Source of the DNA: Symsagittifera roscoffensis
Lineage: Eukaryota > Xenacoelomorpha > Acoela > Convolutidae
Length of the DNA: 64,000 bases
Direction of reading: 5' to 3'
Assembly: GCF_963678635.1 (NCBI RefSeq)
Contig: NC_087062.1
Coordinates: 91,365,845-91,429,844, forward strand
A program made the translations under genes and the position numbers. Positions 59,297 through 64,000 of this stretch are shown here, in pieces. The first letter of the stretch is position 1; each line of letters opens with the position of its first letter. The notes under the pieces were generated by a model. The model did no database searches. It saw only the letters and a list, made by a program, of their open reading frames with translations, and was not told the origin of the DNA.

Positions 59297-60400
59297 AATC
59301 AACAACGAAAAAAATGGATGCCAATCAGGTATATTGATGTGATCTACTTAAAAATCTCCCGCCCCTTGCTTATTAATCTCATTATTCTCTCTGCGGGGGG
59401 GGGGGGGGGGGGGGTTAGTAGATTTAAATAGTCGACAATTAAGAGCTCTAGTTCTACAAAACAATTAAGAGCTCTAGTTCTATTTACTGTATTTATTTAG
59501 TGGATAACAAAGGGGGGGGGGGTCGAGATTGTTAAGTAGATCCATTGATGTTAGAACACCACGGTTTAAAATACACTTGATAGCGCCATATATTGTTTTC
59601 ACAAAAACTGCTTTTATTAACCATTACAGCATGATGATTTTAATCGCTACTTTTATCATGTCAAAAATTAACGACTGTTGAAAAAATTCAATGTTAGCTG
59701 AAATTTTTTTCTTAAAGCTTTGATTGTAATAGTTTTTATTCTATTTACAGACCACAGATGGGAACCCGAAGAGAACTTTTATCATTACAGACATTTTAAT
59801 TCAAACAAGGTGCGATTAGTTCCAATTCAACAAATGTAAATGCGATTGCTTTCCTAAAATATGTTTTTATTCAATATGTAAATACTTAAATACGTGTAAA
59901 TATTAGAATAAGAATTATCTTTCTTAAAGGTCAATGATGAGCAAAATGTGAGAAACTTATGAAAAATTGAAAACTTTTTTTATTCATTATCCTTTTCAAA
60001 AGTTTAAGTGCTCATCGACGACCCTAGTTGAATCCAATTGTATCGCGAGAGATTATGACTTGAATTTATATTAACCAGCTTTTTTTTTCGGTGGCGTCCC
60101 TCACGATGAGTGATCGAACGTTGGAAATTTGTTTTCAATTTTTTTTAGTTAATCAGAATTGAGTATAATCATAATTTTGAAGAAATCGCTAAAATCTCAA
60201 TTTAAGCAAATAATTTTAGGCCATTAAACTTAATAATTATCGATTATAAAAGATTGCAGGTTCATGGTTTTTCAAGCATTTCTAGATCAAAGAAACTTGG
60301 TAATTTTTCTTACAAATACCGATATAAAAAAACTGGATAACAAAAAACTAAATTTATTGAATCTGCACGGACTTGCTCATTTTTTGCTATTTTTTTTTCA
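59297..60400 (+). other. 3' UTR and downstream sequence
   Basis: No AATAAA is seen soon after the stop, so the transcript end is undecided. A CAG/GTATAT at about 59328 and a TTTACAG at about 59750 could border a UTR intron. A foldback element (59341-59543) lies here. Nothing else recognised. Confidence 0.45.
59341..59543. repeat. C/G-tract foldback, ATCTACTTAA subfamily
   Basis: GATCTACTTAAAAATCTCCC on the left and GAGATTGTTAAGTAGATCC on the right, with two long G runs inside; same arms as 11269-11520. Confidence 0.7.
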
Positions 60401-63001
60401 GTTCACCGCAAAAACCATTCAGCGAATAGGAACTTCTAGTGATTCTGAGTGGTTGAAAAGTTTCCATTAATCGGTCTTTCCATCATGAGAATAGCTCCCG
60501 TTTTTTCTAGGTGGCAACCGACATGATTGAGGGACTGAATGATTTCAATTATTTTCAGCCAATCAGAAATGAGTATTCAAAAATCTCATAAAAGCGAAAA
60601 TCTCAAAAAAAAAACGAATTCAGGCCATTAAAATTAGCATTGAACGATCAGAAATAAGCACATATATCGATTACTCGCATATTGGAAAAAAAAACTTGAA
60701 ACTATTTTTAAAAAATAAAAAGACAAAGGAAACAATTTATTCTATAGCTGAACGAGTTGTACCGAAAACTTTGCTGTATTGCTATTATTCATTTTCTGTT
60801 TACAATGACTGAGCTTCTGTTCAAAGTTCAGTTAGCCAAGAGGAATGGCCAACTATTCTAATTGGTTTAAATTTTTTCTTCATTCAATCCCTCCATCATC
60901 AGAATACCCCCCTTTCTCTTAATCAAATAAAAGCAGAATACCGACAGTTACTGAAATCAAAATTCGAGGAATGATAGAAGGAGATCTACTGCAAGTGAAA
61001 ACAAGGACTGTGACTATAAGCTAGGTGTCGGTGGTTCAGGAATTTGCCGTCGGTTCGATTCGGTGATTAAATTTTTGGCTCGGATCTCGGCTTGTTTCGG
61101 CTACTGGAAAAAATTTCGAAAACAGGAAAAATACAACAAAATGTGAAATCTGTGGCACAATCTCAATTTTAGCAAAATTGCCTGTCACAAAAAATCAAAC
61201 GTAAAAATCGTATTCCTGTAATCGTGGAAAAGTTAATTTATTGACTAAGCGCAATTTTGGGATCTCTTTAACTATATCCCTCTATACAGAAATAAATCAA
61301 CTGTTAAGCCAGGGGCGGATCTAGGTTTTTCCTGAGGGGGGGGGGGGCGTTTTGAGAAAAGTTTTGTCAAAAACAATGATTTATTTACAATAAGAAAATG
61401 AACAAAATTAAACAAAATTGAGTCTTCGATTTTTTGTGGCATCTCCTTAACTATATCCCTCTATACAGAAATAAATCAACTGTTAAGCCAGGGGCGGATA
61501 TAGGTTTTTCCTGAGGGGGGGGGCGTTTTGAGAAAAGTTTTGACGAAAACAATGATTTACTGAAATCAAAATTCGAGGAATGATAGAAGGAGATCTATTT
61601 TTTTCGGTTCACCGCAAAAACCATTCAGCGAATAGGAACTTCTATTGATTCTGAGTGGTTGAAAAGTTTCCATTAATCGTTCTTTCCGTTTTTTCTAGGT
61701 GGCAACCGACATGATTGAGGGACTGAATGATTTCAATTATTTTCAGCCAATCAGAATTGAGTATTCAAAAATCTCATAAAAGCAAAAATCTCAAAAAAAA
61801 ACGAATTCAGGCCATTAAAATTAGCATTGAACGATCAGAAATAAGCACATATATCGAATACTCGCATATTGGAAAAAAAAACTTGAAACTATTTTTAAAA
61901 AATAAAAAGACAAAGGAAACAATTTATTCTATAGCTGAACGAGTTGTACCGAAAACTTTGCTGTATTGCTATTATTCATTTTCTGTTTACAATGACTGAG
62001 CTTCTGTTCAAAGTTCAGTTAGCCAAGAGGAATGGCCAACTATTCTAATTGGTTTAAATTTTTTCTTCATTCAATCCCTCCATCATCAGAATACCCCCTT
62101 TCTCTTGATCAAATAAAAGCAGAATACCGACAGTTACTGAAATCAAAATTCGAGGAATGATAGAAGGAGATCTACTGCAAGTGAAAACAAGGACTGTGAC
62201 TATAAGCTAGGTGTCGGTGGTTCAGGAATTTGCCGTCGGTTCGATTCGGTGATTAAATTTTTGGTTCGGATCTCGGCTTGTTTCGGCTACTGGAAAAAAT
62301 TTCGAAAACAGGAAAAATACAACAAAATGTGAAATCTGTGGCACAATCTCAATTTTAGCAAAATTGCCTGTCACAAAAAATCAAACGTAAAAATCGTATT
62401 CCTGTAATCGTGGAAAAGTTAATTTATTGACTAAGCGCAATTTTGGGATCTCTTTAATTATATCTCTCTATACAGAAATAAATCAACTGTTAAGCCAGGG
62501 GCGGATCTAGGTTTTTCCTGAGGGGGGGGGGGGCGTTTTGAGAAAAGTTTTGACAAAAACAATGATTTATTTACAATAAGAAAATGAACAAAATTAAACA
62601 AAATTGAGTCTTCGATTTTTTGTGGCATCTCCTTAACTATATCCCTCTATACAGAAATAAATCAACTGTTAAGCCAGGGGCGGATATAAGTTTTTTCTGA
62701 GGGGGGGGGGCGTTTTGAGAAAAGTTTTGACGAAAACAATGATTTACTGAAATCAAAATTCGAGGAATGATAGAAGGAGATCTATTTTTTTCGGTTCACC
62801 GCAAAAACCATTCAGCGAATAGGAATTTCTATTGATTCTGAGTGGTTGAAAAGTTTCTATTAATCGGTCTTTACGTTTTTTCTAGGTGGCAATCGACATG
62901 ATTGAGGGACTGAATGATTTCAATTATTTTCAGCCAACCAGAAATGAGTATTCAAAAATCTCATAAAAGCAAAAATCTCAAAAAAAAACGAATTCAGGCC
63001 A
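60401..63001. repeat. 1.19-kb tandem duplication, two full copies and a partial third
   Basis: GTTCACCGCAAAAACCATTC recurs at 60401, 61607 and 62794; GTGGCAACCGACATGATTGA at 60511, 61699 and 62886 (spacing 1188 and 1187; copy 1 has 18 extra bases just before this point). Each unit contains two CCAGGGGCGGAT ... TTTTTCCTGAGGGG pieces from the hAT MITE family. The third copy breaks off at about 63001 against transposase sequence. Frames inside are not conserved between copies, so no gene is called. Confidence 0.9.
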
Positions 63002-63002
63002 T

Positions 63003-63043
63003 TTTCTCCATTCCTTTCGCAACTGCGCGATCCAGTTTCACAT
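63003..63043. repeat. 41-bp direct repeat, left copy
   Basis: TTTCTCCATTCCTTTCGCAA to CAGTTTCACAT is identical at 63878-63918. The 16-mer CGATCCAGTTTCACAT is further duplicated in tandem at 63028-63059. Confidence 0.88.
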
Positions 63044-64000
63044 CGATCCAGTTTCACATCGAGCTTGCACACTTGGGCACAAGTCGATGACCTCTTCGAC
63101 ATTGATTTCTACATCTTTGGATGTAAATTAGTGCCAAATTTGAGAGTTGGTCCTCCTTCATGTTGGAGCGGATAACTTTTTAGTAGTTTCATGCTCGAAA
63201 AAGAGCGCTCAGCAGTGCATACAGTCACTGGGAGGGTATCACCAATTGGAGCAAAGTAAAAATTACTGGCATTGTGGCTTTGTGACACACTCTGAGTGAA
63301 GCTGTGAAGGTTTCTGGGGTATCGGTGTACAGGGGGAAGCGCAACATGTTTTTCCAAACTTCGAACTCGCTGGGGAAGTCACCATCTGGAAGTACTCCTT
63401 CGTATAACTGGACCAGATCATTAAAATCTTCCTCCTTTGCATCCTTCTCACTTATCCAATGGGGTAGCAATTTGCACACTTGGGCACAAGAAGAAGCTGC
63501 TCCAACGAAGCGTTCATTGAGATCCATCAGGACAATGTCAAGAAAAGGCAAGTAAACGGTCTGTCTGAAGTGATCATAAGCCGATGATGCTACAGGAGGT
63601 CTGCGTATTCTACCTTATATTTGAATATTGCCCAGTTTTGCGGCGTCAGAATGGACTTCAAATGCGTCAAAATGGACTCCAAATGCTGAGCCAGTACTTG
63701 ATCTCCACTTGCTGCTCTGAACTGGAGAAGGGCCTTGAAGTTTCCAGATCTGACGTCGATTTGCTCAGAGTTAGTTGGAACCACAGGTACCCCGTCATCT
63801 CGGTGGCCACGGAAAGGCAATCCCAGGCGGGCAGTGAAAACAGTTGTGCTGACTATTGGAGCCAAAAACTTCCTGTTTTTCTCCATTCCTTTCGCAACTG
63901 CGCGATCCAGTTTCACATTGATGTTCCTGTTTGGGTTTTTGACAGAATCAAGAAAGGCCTGCACTTTCTCCAGTGATTTCTTGTGATGGTTTGTTTTATT
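63044..64000 (-). pseudogene. hAT-family transposase fragment (DUF4371/ZMYM1-like), broken, 5' end outside window
   Basis: Read on minus from the window edge: HHKKSLEKVQAFLDSV, then LGLPFRGHRDDGVPVV and NFKALLQFRAASGDQ (the hallmark RQGLxxRGHRDD and NFxALLxxRA region), then a gap in frame; 63225-63551 gives FLDIVLMDLNERF and WKNMLRFPL; 63109-63357 gives LPVTVCTAERSFSSMKLLKS, the conserved C-terminal hAT dimerisation motif. Frames change at about 63590 and 63250, and a stretch between NFKALL and FLDIVL is far shorter than in intact proteins of this family, so the copy is internally deleted and dead. Confidence 0.85.

Noticed and set aside
61020-61090. tRNA-like GGTTCGATTC inside the 1.19-kb repeat
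   Set aside because: Only a B-box-like motif is convincing; no matching D or acceptor arm.
61727-61999. 90-codon frame in the tandem duplication
   Set aside because: Frame is broken by indels in the other copy, Lys/Ile/Ser-rich, no domain.

Overview
The window is metazoan nuclear DNA, strongly AT-rich, with spliceosomal introns (GT...AG, often a pyrimidine-rich tract before CAG), abundant transposon debris and long homopolymer runs. Nothing in it is bacterial (no operons, no ribosome binding sites). The species cannot be named from the sequence; an invertebrate with fairly large introns fits best.

One gene dominates. Thirty-two plus-strand exons between 1874 and 59296 join in a single continuous reading frame, every junction phase-compatible, giving 6612 nt including the stop (2203 residues). 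The 5' end (signal peptide, first domains) lies left of the window. The protein is a chain of about 21 fibronectin type III (FN3)-like domains, then one transmembrane helix and a 12-residue cytoplasmic tail. Two FN3 subtypes alternate: type A (Trp in the first half, a Cys pair around the F strand) and type B (a YRNG-like strand, a Y-x-Y strand, an NG turn and a terminal Cys-Thr). The array runs B-A-B-A... and ends with two A domains. Phase-1 introns sit at many domain borders. I do not recognise the gene; a cell-surface adhesion or recognition receptor is an inference from architecture.

Introns carry most of the DNA. Intron 6 (12870-19549) holds three minisatellites. The largest (12853-16813, about 33-bp unit) is a tandem array of the exon 6/intron 6 splice-donor junction itself. 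Intron 30 (47339-58812) holds a Ty3/gypsy-like LTR element (47949-53577) with 260-bp LTRs and a 5-bp TCTGA target duplication; it has Gag, protease and integrase but no visible reverse transcriptase. Dispersed families include a 0.55-kb element with hairpin ends (five main copies), a 0.41-0.45-kb hAT-type MITE with CAGGGGCGGA ends (about ten copies), a tRNA-derived SINE, foldback elements with C/G tracts and several short inverted-repeat MITEs.

Right of the gene, 60401-63001 is a 1.19-kb tandem duplication, and 63003-64000 holds a broken minus-strand hAT-family transposase (DUF4371/ZMYM1-like) running off the window edge. Most other open frames in the window look like chance frames in AT-rich DNA.
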